Position numbers and translations under genes: made by a program. The notes below the pieces were generated by a model that had not been told where the DNA came from, ran no database searches, and saw only the letters and a list, made by a program, of their open reading frames with translations. From Naumovozyma dairenensis CBS 421 (taxonomy: Eukaryota; Ascomycota; Saccharomycetes; Saccharomycetales; Saccharomycetaceae): DNA of 64,000 nucleotides. Below, piece after piece: positions 10,700-20,015 of the stretch (position 1 is its first letter; each line of letters begins with the position of its first letter). Where the stretch lies: positions 722,485 to 786,484 of the forward strand of contig NC_016487.1 in the NCBI RefSeq assembly GCF_000227115.2, given 5' to 3'.

Positions 10700-12499
10700 T
10701 CATTCTTCTTGATCTTGCTCAACAGCAGAATCTTCAGGAATATTGGTTTCTTCAGCAACATATTCAGTTTCAATTTCCGTAGCAGTTTCAATTTCAGTTT
10801 CCGTAGCGGTAACTTCTTCGACTTCGATTTCGGTTTCAGCTGTAACTTCAGGTTGTTCTTCTTCTTCAGTTGGCGTAGATTCAGCTTCAACTTCAGTTTC
10901 ATCGGAAACTTGAGATTCTTCCTTTTTACCTTCTTCTTCTTCACGAGCTTGGAATTCCAAATTAGCCTTGGACCTTAAGATATATAAGTATTCACCAGCA
11001 TCCTTGGATAATAATTTCAAAGTTTCTTGAATTTCGTTAAAGAAATTTTCTAAAGGTTCCACTTTTGCAGGATGAGTGATCAATTCATCTCTTGAATTAA
11101 TAGCTTGTTTCTTAACAGATAAGAATTTCTTCCAATTTTCATCAGAATCATTTGCTTCTCCTTCGTCGTCGCCATTTTCTTCATTGTTCAAATGAGCAGC
11201 AACGACATCAACATAAGCCATTCTCTTGGACCATTCATTAATCATAGTATCAGCCCAATCTTCATACAAATCGAGATGTTCTTCACGAATCAATTGAACT
11301 CTCTTATTAATTTGATCAATCAAAGATTCTTCTTCGTGTTGAATATCAGAAATCAAATCATTCAAACTGTTATGGGCTTCTTCAAATAATTCACGGACAA
11401 ATGGACGATCCACATATTTTTCAATTTGTGTAGTTCCATCCTTATTGAAATAAATGATTTCACCAGTGACAGGGTCTTCACCTTTGATACAACTAATATC
11501 TTGAATTGCCTTGTTCAATTTGGCAAAGATGGCTTCAGTTTCTGAATTCAAGTTCCCAATTTTATCACTGAACATATCCTTCTTTTCATTTAAAGTTTTC
11601 TTCATGAATTTGTTCACATCTTTGTCAAATAGTTTGGTGATTGATTCAATCTTGTTAGAGATTGTGTTGGACCAATTTTCAAAATCAGCTTGTAATGCCG
11701 CTTGTTCGTTAATGTCCACATCAGAAGAGGAAACATCTGCGGGGGTCGCTGTGGCGATTGGTTCTTCAGTGTCAACTGTTACTGTCTTGATGACGGTGGA
11801 AGTTTCAGTGTCAGTATCAATCTCTTCTTCATCTTCATTGTAATCTCTTTCTTCAACAATAGAGTCCGTCACTGTGGATGTAGCGGTGGTTGTTGCTGTA
11901 GTGACAGAAGTTGATACGGAAGCAGAAACAGAAGAAGAAATTGAAGAGACTTTATCAGCAATCTTTCCTTGCAAAGTTGAATATTGAGCACCTACCATTT
12001 GTTTGAAGGTATCAAATTGGTTTTTAACCTGGTGGCAAACTGGGGCCACAAATGGACATAGTTTATTGGTGTATGGCTGAACAAATTTAACGTAGTATGG
12101 TTGAATGTAAATGTTATAATAAAGGTTAACTTTCTTTTGAACGGTAGAACCATGTTTGGAAAGGCATTCTCTGAAAGGAGAAAACTTTATCTTTGCAAAA
12201 GTTTTCTTGGAACATGCAATTGATGGAGTAATAACTTTTTCATGAACAATGGAACAATAAGGAGATAAATGAGGTTGAATATAGGTACTATATTTTTCCT
12301 TCACCTGTAAAAGTCCTGGAGAAACGTATTCATTATAAGCTGGGACTTTAGAAGATAAAATTGAATCCCATACCTTTGGAGTAGTATAATGACAAACTTG
12401 TTGTAAATTTCCACTACAATCATTAACTTGACAGTAATAATGTAGGGATACAACTATTGTAATTAAGGTAACAATGTACTTAGTCACACAGCACCTCAT
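10700..12499 (-). CDS. SHE10: SHE10-family secreted/ER protein
   Basis: A 599-residue protein. Residues about 5-25 are a hydrophobic signal peptide, followed by a Cys-containing lumenal segment (about 25-170) with repeated short motifs of the type YxxYIQPyyxxF. A Ser/Thr/Val-rich and acidic linker follows, then a long helical region (about 265-520) and a Glu/Thr-rich C-terminal tail. S. cerevisiae SHE10 (577 residues) and its paralogue OSW7 have the same design and are linked to spore-wall (dityrosine) assembly. The molecular activity is unknown. Position between VID30 and SAP4 supports SHE10 rather than OSW7. The first ATG supplies the signal peptide. Confidence 0.88.
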   Translation of the reverse strand: MRCCVTKYIVTLITIVVSLHYYCQVNDCSGNLQQVCHYTTPKVWDSILSSKVPAYNEYVSPGLLQVKEKYSTYIQPHLSPYCSIVHEKVITPSIACSKKTFAKIKFSPFRECLSKHGSTVQKKVNLYYNIYIQPYYVKFVQPYTNKLCPFVAPVCHQVKNQFDTFKQMVGAQYSTLQGKIADKVSSISSSVSASVSTSVTTATTTATSTVTDSIVEERDYNEDEEEIDTDTETSTVIKTVTVDTEEPIATATPADVSSSDVDINEQAALQADFENWSNTISNKIESITKLFDKDVNKFMKKTLNEKKDMFSDKIGNLNSETEAIFAKLNKAIQDISCIKGEDPVTGEIIYFNKDGTTQIEKYVDRPFVRELFEEAHNSLNDLISDIQHEEESLIDQINKRVQLIREEHLDLYEDWADTMINEWSKRMAYVDVVAAHLNNEENGDDEGEANDSDENWKKFLSVKKQAINSRDELITHPAKVEPLENFFNEIQETLKLLSKDAGEYLYILRSKANLEFQAREEEEGKKEESQVSDETEVEAESTPTEEEEQPEVTAETEIEVEEVTATETEIETATEIETEYVAEETNIPEDSAVEQDQEE

Positions 12500-12770
12500 T
12501 ATTTTCTTTTTGATTTATTCTCCTTTGCTGGTCTTGATACTTTCGTTGGGATCAATGGGTAATCAAGTGACGTATGAGGAATACTCTATATATAGATTTT
12601 CAATTCACAGAAGTGATTGTTATAAGTATAAGTACTAAACTTAATCATCTTGCTACCGTGTTAACTTAATTGACAGATCCCCCCCTTCCCTTCCTTTTTC
12701 CCTTAGTCCTTTGCCCTTTTCCCTTCCGATTTCCTAAAAAGGAAATAACAAGGGCTTCATTAAACATATA

Positions 12771-12886
12771 ATTAGGGTTAGGAATGGTTAAGATATGTAG
12801 CCCTAGGAAAATATAAACAGACCCTAGGGTTAAATAAATGTTTCTGTTAGGTCAAATAGTTTTGAGTGTAAGCAACAACCCTAGGG
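12771..12886. promoter_or_regulatory. Cluster of TTAGGG / CCCTAGG motifs (Tbf1-like)
   Basis: TTAGGGTTAGG begins at 12772, CCCTAGG is at 12801, ACCCTAGGG at 12821 and again at 12878. TTAGGG/ACCCTAA is the core recognised by yeast Tbf1, a promoter and subtelomere factor; three of these copies are the palindrome CCTAGG with ACCC/GGGT arms. Binding is inferred. Confidence 0.4.
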
Positions 12887-12892
12887 TGGGAA

Positions 12893-12942
12893 TCTTCAAA
12901 TCTTCAAATCTTCAAATCTTCAAAATCTTCAAAACCTTCAAA
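12893..12942. repeat. TCTTCAAA tandem repeat
   Basis: Four perfect TCTTCAAA units run from 12893 to 12924, followed by two imperfect ones to about 12942. Confidence 0.93.
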
Positions 12943-13233
12943 TATCTTTAGGGATATGTGCATAAATAGCCAATTTAGTATATTTATTCACCTCGAGAGT
13001 TCTTTGATATGGTACTCGAGAAAATATCTCTGCTTACAAAGAGAGAAGCTGTGCTATTGCTCGAGAATCCTGATTCTTGAAAATTCTTTCGCTGCTCAAT
13101 TAAAGACTGTACCATTGTTTACGCTGAACCCAAAGAAAATCCTGGAAAATAACTGACCTGATTTGATTTGATCTGATTTGATTTGACGTAACAGCTCTTC
13201 CATCATTCAAAAACTTTTAAAGACAAAAGTGAC

Positions 13234-16035
13234 ATGTCCTTTTGGCCGTTTTCACAATCAACTGAAGATGCCAATATTAATAAAATATTGGATGAATATT
13301 TCACTTTGATGGATGATTTGAAAAAACTGAATCTGCTCGAGGAAAATAATCAAAATACTCTCGATACTGGCAATGCTCTAGATCGTATTATAGTTCGAAA
13401 AGAAAACAATTATATTGATGATAATGTCCATGATACTGCCATTCAAAGCACCGATGATGGCAAGAAAGAAGAACGAAAAGAAGGGGAAGATCCAAATTCT
13501 GGTACAGAAACAGAAACAGAGGAAGATGAACATGAACACGATGAGGACGAGGACCGAGAAAGCTATACTAACGAACCTAAAGAAATTAATAGGAAAAGAA
13601 AAAGAAGGCAAGATTCAAAATCTACTATACCTGATAACTTACAAGAAAACTTAAGCATATATGACCTGGACAATTCATTTTTAGAGAGGATCTTAGAAGA
13701 ACCTACATTATTGAACGAATTAAATAGACAAAATGCCGCATTGTTAGATTTTATATGTTTTGGATTTTATTTTGACAAATTCTCAAACAAACTTGTCAAG
13801 AATATAAAATATCTTATCGATGAATTATTAAGTTGCATAAATGGACTAGGAACAACAGGTCCTACAGAAAGCACGAGACCGTCATCATCCTCCTCCTCCT
13901 CCTCCTCCTCGTCATATTTCCTACTTAAAGAGCATGACGATAATTCCACTCGTAATCCGAATTTAATAGTACAACAGTTAGAAGCTGAAAGTAAAGAAAC
14001 AACTTTAATAGAAAGAGCAAATATTATATCTGAAATACTTTCCATGGATACATGGTTAATAACAGAATCTTTAATTAAGAATAAAGATTATCTAAATCAA
14101 ATCTGGTCAATTCTTGAAAATCCAAATTTTGAAAATGAAAGATATCCCTTATTACCAATTTATTTAAAAATCAATGAAAATTTATTATTAACAAGACAAG
14201 ATCAATATCTTAATTTTATTCGTTCCAAAAAAACATTAGCAGATGATTTCTTAAATCATATAGAAATACCTTTAATGTTAGATTTCTTCCTAAAGATACT
14301 TTCCACAGATAAATTGGAATCCCCCACGGGAATACTTGAATTGTTAGATGATCAAAAATTGATTCAAAAATGTCTGAAATTTCTAGATAATGAGAAATAT
14401 GATTCTGGTATTCAAGCTTGTGCTTGTGATTTCGTTAAAGCCATCATAGCAATTTCAGCTAACGTTCCATTAGATGATATGTCCATTGGACCGAACTGCC
14501 TCACAAGAATGTTGTCATGTCCGGAAATTGTAGATCAATTATTAGACTTGATCATTAATGAACGTGGTGCTGCATTAAATAACACCATTACTATAGTAAT
14601 AGAATTAATTAGGAAAAATAATTCAGATTACGACGAAATTAATTTACTGAATACTTCAATAAAGAATAACTTCCCATCAAATAGAGATCCAATTTATCTC
14701 GGTTATCTCTTGAAGAAATTTTCAAACAGATTAGCTGATATTTTCCAAATAGTCATAGATATTGAATCAGATTCTTTAAATAATTTGAAAATAAATCAAT
14801 TAAACCAATCTTATAAGCCATTGGGGTTTGAAAGAATTAAAATCGTGGAATTGATTGCTGAATTATTACATTGCTCTAATATGGGATTAATGAACTCGAA
14901 AAGAGCTGAAAGAATTGCAAATAAGAGAGCTCGTGTTAGATCTCAATTACCACATAAGTTACAAAATGCATTACAGGACTTAGTCATTGGCACGAAGAAT
15001 CCAGCTAGAACAAGCAACAAGCATGAGAATGAAGATAGGAAATCAAATTCAAGTTCCAATTTAATTCACACAATTGATAGTATCCCCACTAATGAAGCAG
15101 AAATGATCGAGAATGTTTCAGATGACAGTGTTGCATTTGATGATAGTACTGATCAAGACGTAATAGACGAATTAGATGAGACCGACGTGGAAGATAGCGA
15201 GGAAATTGACGAAACGTTTGACATTCCATATATTAATCATAACCAGAATGATAAACTACGAAATAACCCAACAGGAGGTGACTTGTTCAAGATTAAACTT
15301 TATGATCTTCAAATAATTCCCAAGATAATCAACTTATTTCTTGAATACCCCTGGAATAACTTTTGGCATAATGTGGTTTTTGATATTATACAACAATTGT
15401 TCAATGGTAGAATGGATTTCTCTTATAATTCCTTTTTAATATATTCTTTATTTAATCTGGGAAAAACTGCACAATTCGTGGACCGAAAAAATGGGTCTAC
15501 GAAACTGGCATCAACTAATTTTAAAATCACCAGAGATTTTATTTTACGTGGGTATCACGATTCATTTAAATTTTATGAGAAATGGAATACCAACTTGGGG
15601 TTTATGGGTCATCTAGTCTTAGTAGCAGAAGAGATTGTCAAGTTTTCAAAACTTTACAAAGTTGAACTAATATCACCAGATATTCAAGCTGTATTACAAG
15701 AGGAGGATTGGATTTTTTACATCGATGAAGTTCTTAATGATACGAGGATTATGTATTCTAAAATCCTTGGTGGTGGTTCATTTATTGACGATGGTAATGG
15801 CAACATCGTACCACATTTCCCTGAGGCACTAAATGAAAAAGATGAAAGATTGAATACAGAAGTTTTCTCTTCAGAGACAAAGACAAACGACGAATCAAGT
15901 CCAAATATTGAAACTCTTGAAGAACAATTAATCTTATCTACAGAGTTCGATTTACATTCAAAACTAAGAGATATGTTGATAGAAAGATGTCATGACGAGG
16001 GTGCTTCTATGTCTAATACAACAGCGTCTAACTGA
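13234..16035 (+). CDS. SAP4: SIT4-associated phosphatase regulator, SAPS family (SAP4)
   Basis: A 933-residue SAPS-domain protein that binds the PP2A-like phosphatase Sit4 and steers its roles in G1 and nutrient signalling. The N-terminus SFWPFSQS and the FLERILEEPTLLNELNRQN block match the start of the SAPS domain, which continues as an all-helical repeat region (DFFLKIL, LIADIFQIVIDIE, GFERIKIVELIAELLHCSNM) to about residue 780. The linkers contain a poly-Ser run (near 215-225, from TCC repeats) and acidic stretches. S. cerevisiae SAP4 (818) and SAP155 (1002) are ohnologues; position next to SHE10 and YGL230C indicates SAP4. The start ATG fits the MSFWPF family start. Confidence 0.9.
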   Translation: MSFWPFSQSTEDANINKILDEYFTLMDDLKKLNLLEENNQNTLDTGNALDRIIVRKENNYIDDNVHDTAIQSTDDGKKEERKEGEDPNSGTETETEEDEHEHDEDEDRESYTNEPKEINRKRKRRQDSKSTIPDNLQENLSIYDLDNSFLERILEEPTLLNELNRQNAALLDFICFGFYFDKFSNKLVKNIKYLIDELLSCINGLGTTGPTESTRPSSSSSSSSSSSYFLLKEHDDNSTRNPNLIVQQLEAESKETTLIERANIISEILSMDTWLITESLIKNKDYLNQIWSILENPNFENERYPLLPIYLKINENLLLTRQDQYLNFIRSKKTLADDFLNHIEIPLMLDFFLKILSTDKLESPTGILELLDDQKLIQKCLKFLDNEKYDSGIQACACDFVKAIIAISANVPLDDMSIGPNCLTRMLSCPEIVDQLLDLIINERGAALNNTITIVIELIRKNNSDYDEINLLNTSIKNNFPSNRDPIYLGYLLKKFSNRLADIFQIVIDIESDSLNNLKINQLNQSYKPLGFERIKIVELIAELLHCSNMGLMNSKRAERIANKRARVRSQLPHKLQNALQDLVIGTKNPARTSNKHENEDRKSNSSSNLIHTIDSIPTNEAEMIENVSDDSVAFDDSTDQDVIDELDETDVEDSEEIDETFDIPYINHNQNDKLRNNPTGGDLFKIKLYDLQIIPKIINLFLEYPWNNFWHNVVFDIIQQLFNGRMDFSYNSFLIYSLFNLGKTAQFVDRKNGSTKLASTNFKITRDFILRGYHDSFKFYEKWNTNLGFMGHLVLVAEEIVKFSKLYKVELISPDIQAVLQEEDWIFYIDEVLNDTRIMYSKILGGGSFIDDGNGNIVPHFPEALNEKDERLNTEVFSSETKTNDESSPNIETLEEQLILSTEFDLHSKLRDMLIERCHDEGASMSNTTASN

Positions 16036-16488
16036 AAAAATAAAATAAATGAATATTTAACGACGTCCCTATTACACACGATTATATATATACCGTGAAA
16101 CGAATACCAAGAAAATATTCGCCCCTACTTTAACGACCTTTGAATGACCAACTATAAATAAAAAATGCATATTTAATGAAAAGCACCGTACTAACCAATT
16201 CAATTATATAGATATTTTTGTACAGAATAATATATATGAACTGTATGGACTGTATGTTTGGTACATTATTTTTCATATACTATGTATTTAATACTATAGG
16301 GCATAAAATGGTATATGTATGGGCGATCTCCCCTAAAATAATAATGCTGAAAAAAATTAATATAAAAAGTGGAAGCCCATAATAGAAAATACTCAATGAA
16401 GTTATAGCAATTAATAGATAATATAGCCTCCCAAAGGTAATATTCGAATTTAACTTTATCAGTCGATCAGAGTGATATCATACTCAAT
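16036..16488. other. Intergenic between SAP4 and the YGL230C-like gene
   Basis: AT-rich DNA serving as SAP4 terminator and promoter of the next gene on the same strand. I see no gene or repeat. Confidence 0.4.
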
Positions 16489-16938
16489 ATGTTGACTAAA
16501 ATTAAAAATTGGTTCCAAGGAAGCCCAAAAAGCGATAATATGGTAAATTCTGACATTATACCGATCGAAGACTTTAAAGTTGATGAAGAAAACATTTCAG
16601 TTGATTGTATTTCTAAGAATTTGGAAAATGATGGTACTCACGAAGATACAACAGAAATACCTAAAACCAAGAGATATCTAAACATCAGCACACAAACTAT
16701 GAAGATGTTAATAGAACATAAATATACATCAATAGCTATATGGGTTTTATATGGAATGTTGTTAGTCCAATTTATCATATGGCTAGTTTATTGGTTGCGT
16801 ATAGAACCAGACTCTATCAAAAGAAAAATTGATAAAAATGATATGGCATTTATTTTATCAGATATTCCTGATAGTAAAGTCAACTATCATTTATATATAG
16901 ATGAGTATCGCAATAGAATGACAAGTCAATCCACTTGA
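16489..16938 (+). CDS. Uncharacterised single-span membrane protein (YGL230C position)
   Basis: A 149-residue protein of unknown function. The N-terminal 75 residues are polar. One strong hydrophobic segment (about 85-104, IWVLYGMLLVQFIIWLVYWL) precedes a short charged tail, so it is probably a single-pass membrane protein with a cytosolic N-terminus. Length (147 in S. cerevisiae) and place between SAP4 and EMC4 match YGL230C, also uncharacterised. Codon use looks like its neighbours. I assign no function. Confidence 0.75.
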   Translation: MLTKIKNWFQGSPKSDNMVNSDIIPIEDFKVDEENISVDCISKNLENDGTHEDTTEIPKTKRYLNISTQTMKMLIEHKYTSIAIWVLYGMLLVQFIIWLVYWLRIEPDSIKRKIDKNDMAFILSDIPDSKVNYHLYIDEYRNRMTSQST

Positions 16939-17901
16939 TGTGATACTAATGATAATTTTTAATATTCGTTTATAATCAGTCCCTTAGACTTATTCGGTTC
17001 ATTTATTCGTTAATAATAATACCATAGTATAAACTCTTTTGAAAAATAAATAGTTATTAACGAACCACATTTTGTATGGACAGAACTCCGAAGCCAGAAA
17101 TTGTAGGAAAGGGGACAGATCAACAGTTTCAGTGACAAAATCTTCCAAATTCTAAGATGGCTGAGATTAACGGAACCTACGATTGTACTAATATTGCTCC
17201 AAGGTCACCAGCATTTGATAGGGATTGACTTCAATTCCTAAGATACCACATATGAAACTTCATGCTGTTTCGAAGGCGACGTCTTATGTACTATCCATAG
17301 TTGTTGCACTTGAATCTTCTTTATATTCAATAAATACGAGCATTCAATGCACGTCCAATTACTATCGGCATTCTTATATTTTCAAGCTTGGCTCTCGTTT
17401 CGCCAAATTACCAACTATCCTATTAAGGGATTAATTAGATTCTCCTTTCATTATCTCCGAATATTTATTAAGGAAACGAGAAAATTTATTTGTTGTTAAC
17501 AAACAAGCGGTGAATTCAAAGTCTTGGGTGATAATCTAACATCCTTCTACTGGCATCTATTACTTTCATAAATCGAGTCCAAATAAAATCATTTTTGGTG
17601 ACCATTCTATCTGTGATCACTTCAATGCTAGGCAAATCAGGACAGTAGTAATCAAAACGGCTCCTGGAAGCATAATTAATTTGTTCAATACTGGCTGAAG
17701 CCAGTTGTTAAATTATTTAAGCAATACAAATCTGTCATGCCTACAAGGCTAAACTTGCTGGAACAATGCGGCAAATATGGCTTTATATCTTGCTCCTAGA
17801 CCCTTCAAGCGCATTAGTGCTGAGTTCAGTTCTGTTGATTATCATCGATCATTTTTTATTCATCATTTTTGTGGGTATTCCAATAATGAATTAAAGAATA
17901 A
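16939..17901. other. Gene-free stretch leading into retrotransposon debris
   Basis: No intact gene. Short interrupted open runs occur on both strands, for example minus-strand 17515-17690 (about 58 open codons) and an overlapping plus-strand run containing SPNKIIFG. The latter resembles the region after the integrase core, but the similarity is too weak for a call. It is probably further decayed transposon DNA. Confidence 0.3.
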
Positions 17902-18158
17902 ATTTTCAACGATATGGAATGGTTTTTTGTCTCACAAGGGGACACTGGCTTGTCCCGTAACTTTCGGTCATTACTTCAAGAGTATAGTATAACTCACGGT
18001 GTAATTTTATCTCATTCATCTTCCATTGATGGTAAGGTTGAACGCGCTCAAACAGAGCCCTGATGTCAATTACAAGATTATTCTTGTTTTTGAGACTTGA
18101 ACCATCGAAGGCTACGGAACTACTAGACATGTTTCCTCGCAACTTGAGGCATCCTTAA
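17902..18158 (+). mobile_element. Decayed retrotransposon integrase fragment
   Basis: Two overlapping frames joined by one frame change give an integrase (rve) core remnant. The first (17902-18062) reads a degenerate FVSxxG start, then NFRSLLQEYSITHGV and SSSIDGKVERAQ. The second continues as NRALMSITRLFLFLRLEPS to a stop at 18156-18158. The spacing of the second catalytic Asp region and the Glu in GKVER fits the D-D-E integrase fold, more like Ty1/copia than Ty3. Stops and the frame change make it non-functional. No LTRs were located, so element borders are unknown. Confidence 0.65.
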
Positions 18159-18181
18159 AGAGGATAGTGCTCGGAGTGTAA

Positions 18182-18480
18182 ATGTGTGCCAAGTCAGGGC
18201 GTGAGGATGAAGCCTTGGCTGACCAAATCAGAGCGTTAAGAATGAATCACACCCAGACCATGACTCAAATTGTTGAGCATTGGAAAAGTAGAGAGATGAC
18301 GTTGAAGAGGTCAACCGGTGGTGATAAGTATTTCAAAGGGCATAAGGGGTCAAGGTTGGAATAAAGAATAACAAATTGATGAAGTGTTTTGGATGCGGTG
18401 AAAGCTGTCATAAGAAGACTGATTGTCCCAAGGAACGTCAAAACAACTCTTTTAAGAAAAATAGTAATAAACAATACCTT
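18182..18480 (+). mobile_element. Decayed gag fragment with CCHC zinc knuckle, plus strand
   Basis: An open run from 18182 to 18364 (60 codons, rich in charged residues) changes frame near 18350 and continues into KNNKLMKCFGCGESCHKKTD and a final Cys. The Cys-X2-Cys-X4-His-X4-Cys zinc knuckle at 18385-18426 is intact and is the nucleocapsid signature of retroelement Gag. It lies directly downstream of an integrase remnant, the reverse of normal gag-pol order, so at least two insertions or a rearrangement are involved. It has an inverted partner at 18517-18649. Confidence 0.75.
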
Positions 18481-18649
18481 GATATGGAATCAACGTCCAG
18501 ACATGGAACCAACGTCAAGTTATTGTTTATTAACAGTTTTTCTTAGAAGGGTTGTGTGATGTTCCTCGGAGCAATCGGCCTTCTTACAACCGATTTCACT
18601 ACATCCAAAACATTTTAGTAAATTGTTATTCTTCATTCCAAGCTTGACC
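18348..18649. repeat. Imperfect inverted repeat formed by two gag fragments
   Basis: Left arm 18348-18480 and right arm 18517-18649 are each 133 nt. Aligned by eye with the reverse complement they agree at about 107 of 133 positions. The 36-nt spacer (18481-18516) itself holds two near copies of ATGGAAYCAACGTC. Both arms encode the Gag zinc knuckle, in opposite directions. Confidence 0.9.
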
Positions 18650-19090
18650 TTTTTTGATTGAAGATAATCAAAGCATCATCGTGCTAGCTACAAACCTTCT
18701 ACTTTAACTTTGCCAAATATCATCGATTATGTTTCTGAATGGTGTAATGGTGTTAGCTCACTATAACGCCAATCAATTACAAGACAAAGTTTTACTTGGG
18801 CAAATTCCTTATTTCTAAAGAAACTTTCCATACTTTCTGTCGTGAAGTTCGAAATCTACACAAACAGTAATTGATCGCTGGCGTGTTTTAATAGAAATTG
18901 TGTTAGCAGTTTCTAGTTAGATACTAACAGCAGAGCTCTTCAGTAAATTTGAATGATATAATGGTGTGACGTGAATCTTCTGTCTGGTTGGTATATTCAT
19001 CACATGATTGATCCTGGTGATACGAGTTCAATTAAATTCGCTGTGCTGATCAAGTTGATCATGACCATTAAAGGGTGCATATATCACTTA
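18517..19090 (-). mobile_element. Decayed gag fragment with degenerate zinc knuckle, minus strand
   Basis: Read on the minus strand, this region gives a Gag-like run interrupted by several stops (about 19090 down to 18740). A frame change then leads to KKVKLGMKNNNLLKCFGC and the rest of a zinc knuckle at about 18571-18612, in which the His is replaced by Cys. It is the inverted homologue of the plus-strand fragment and more decayed. The outer border is approximate. Confidence 0.6.
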
Positions 19091-19355
19091 AGGCGTCAAT
19101 AGGCGTTCACGCGTAGAATAACACCAACTCTATGTCATAATGCTCTTTGTTCATTATCTTGTTGTCTGTTTTGGATTGTTTGGAAATCTTCTTCTTGTTC
19201 CTTCTTTTATATAATATACTCGCGAAAACGAAACGTGATATTAATAAATAAGATTAATTTGATAATAATCATTTATGAAACAAAACTTATTTTTATGAGC
19301 TTGATAGATTGAAGGGAACAGGAATAATAATCGAGAGAAACTACTGTGTGTAAAA
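19091..19355. other. EMC4 promoter region
   Basis: Sequence between the gag debris and EMC4. I see AT-rich and T-rich tracts near 19200 but no gene. Confidence 0.4.
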
Positions 19356-19910
19356 ATGGCATGCGAACCTTATGATTGGGCTGTACGCCTTTGTACAGAA
19401 GCTGCTACTTCAACAATCATTGATGATTCAGTGATAAAATCATTACCATCTCCTCCAGGGTTTAAAGTTATCGAAAAATCACAGAAGAAGGAAACGAATA
19501 CTGGCACTGATGAAAAGAGAACTACAGAAATCAACAGCTTGTTGGCTAGTAAAGCTATGCAAATAGCTATGGCTCCAGCTAAATCAATCCCAATGAATAT
19601 GATAATGTCATATATGTCAGGTACATCTCTTCAAATTATCCCAATAATGGCTGCGTTAATGTTATTATCGGGGCCTATTAAGGCTATCTTGGGCATTAGG
19701 TCAGCCTTTAAGCCCGTTTTAGGTAATAAGGAAATACAAAGTCAAGTGAATAGTGCTATGATCTTATATATTTTGTTTCAAGGTGCATTGATGTATATTG
19801 GGCTAAGAAAATTAAACTCCATGGGACTTATCCCAAATACGAAGAGTGATTGGCTGAGCTGGGAGAAGCATGTCGACTATAACAAGAACATCAAGTCATT
19901 TGTATTTTAA
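19356..19910 (+). CDS. EMC4: ER membrane protein complex subunit 4 (EMC4)
   Basis: A 184-residue subunit of the EMC insertase, which inserts tail-anchored and multi-pass proteins into the ER membrane. The hallmark block PAKSIPMNMIMSYMSGTSLQ followed by IIPIM is present, with two to three hydrophobic segments between about 85 and 150 and the conserved LNSMGLIP near the C-terminus. A polar N-terminus (EPYDWAVRL, then LPSPPGF) matches the S. cerevisiae protein (190 residues). The start ATG at 19356 gives the family's N-terminus. Its promoter abuts transposon debris. Confidence 0.96.
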   Translation: MACEPYDWAVRLCTEAATSTIIDDSVIKSLPSPPGFKVIEKSQKKETNTGTDEKRTTEINSLLASKAMQIAMAPAKSIPMNMIMSYMSGTSLQIIPIMAALMLLSGPIKAILGIRSAFKPVLGNKEIQSQVNSAMILYILFQGALMYIGLRKLNSMGLIPNTKSDWLSWEKHVDYNKNIKSFVF

Positions 19911-20015
19911 CAAAAAACATGCTCTTATAATAATCTCTCTTATCGTCGTCCTGATAACTATTCAATAACGTTACTTTACCTTTCATATAACTATTATACA
20001 CAAAATAATGATATT

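Larger units (their letters stand above)
12500..13233. other. Divergent SHE10/SAP4 promoter region
   Basis: A 734-bp divergent promoter. It holds a C/T-rich tract near 12679-12730, several CCCTAGGG/TTAGGG motifs (12771-12886) and a TCTTCAAA tandem array (12893-12942). The short open frame at 12956-13156 lacks supporting features and I do not call it. Confidence 0.5.

Noticed and set aside
18720..18790. tRNA-like words (TTAGCTCA) in the gag debris
   Set aside because: No cloverleaf could be formed and no TTCGA T-loop lies at the right distance.
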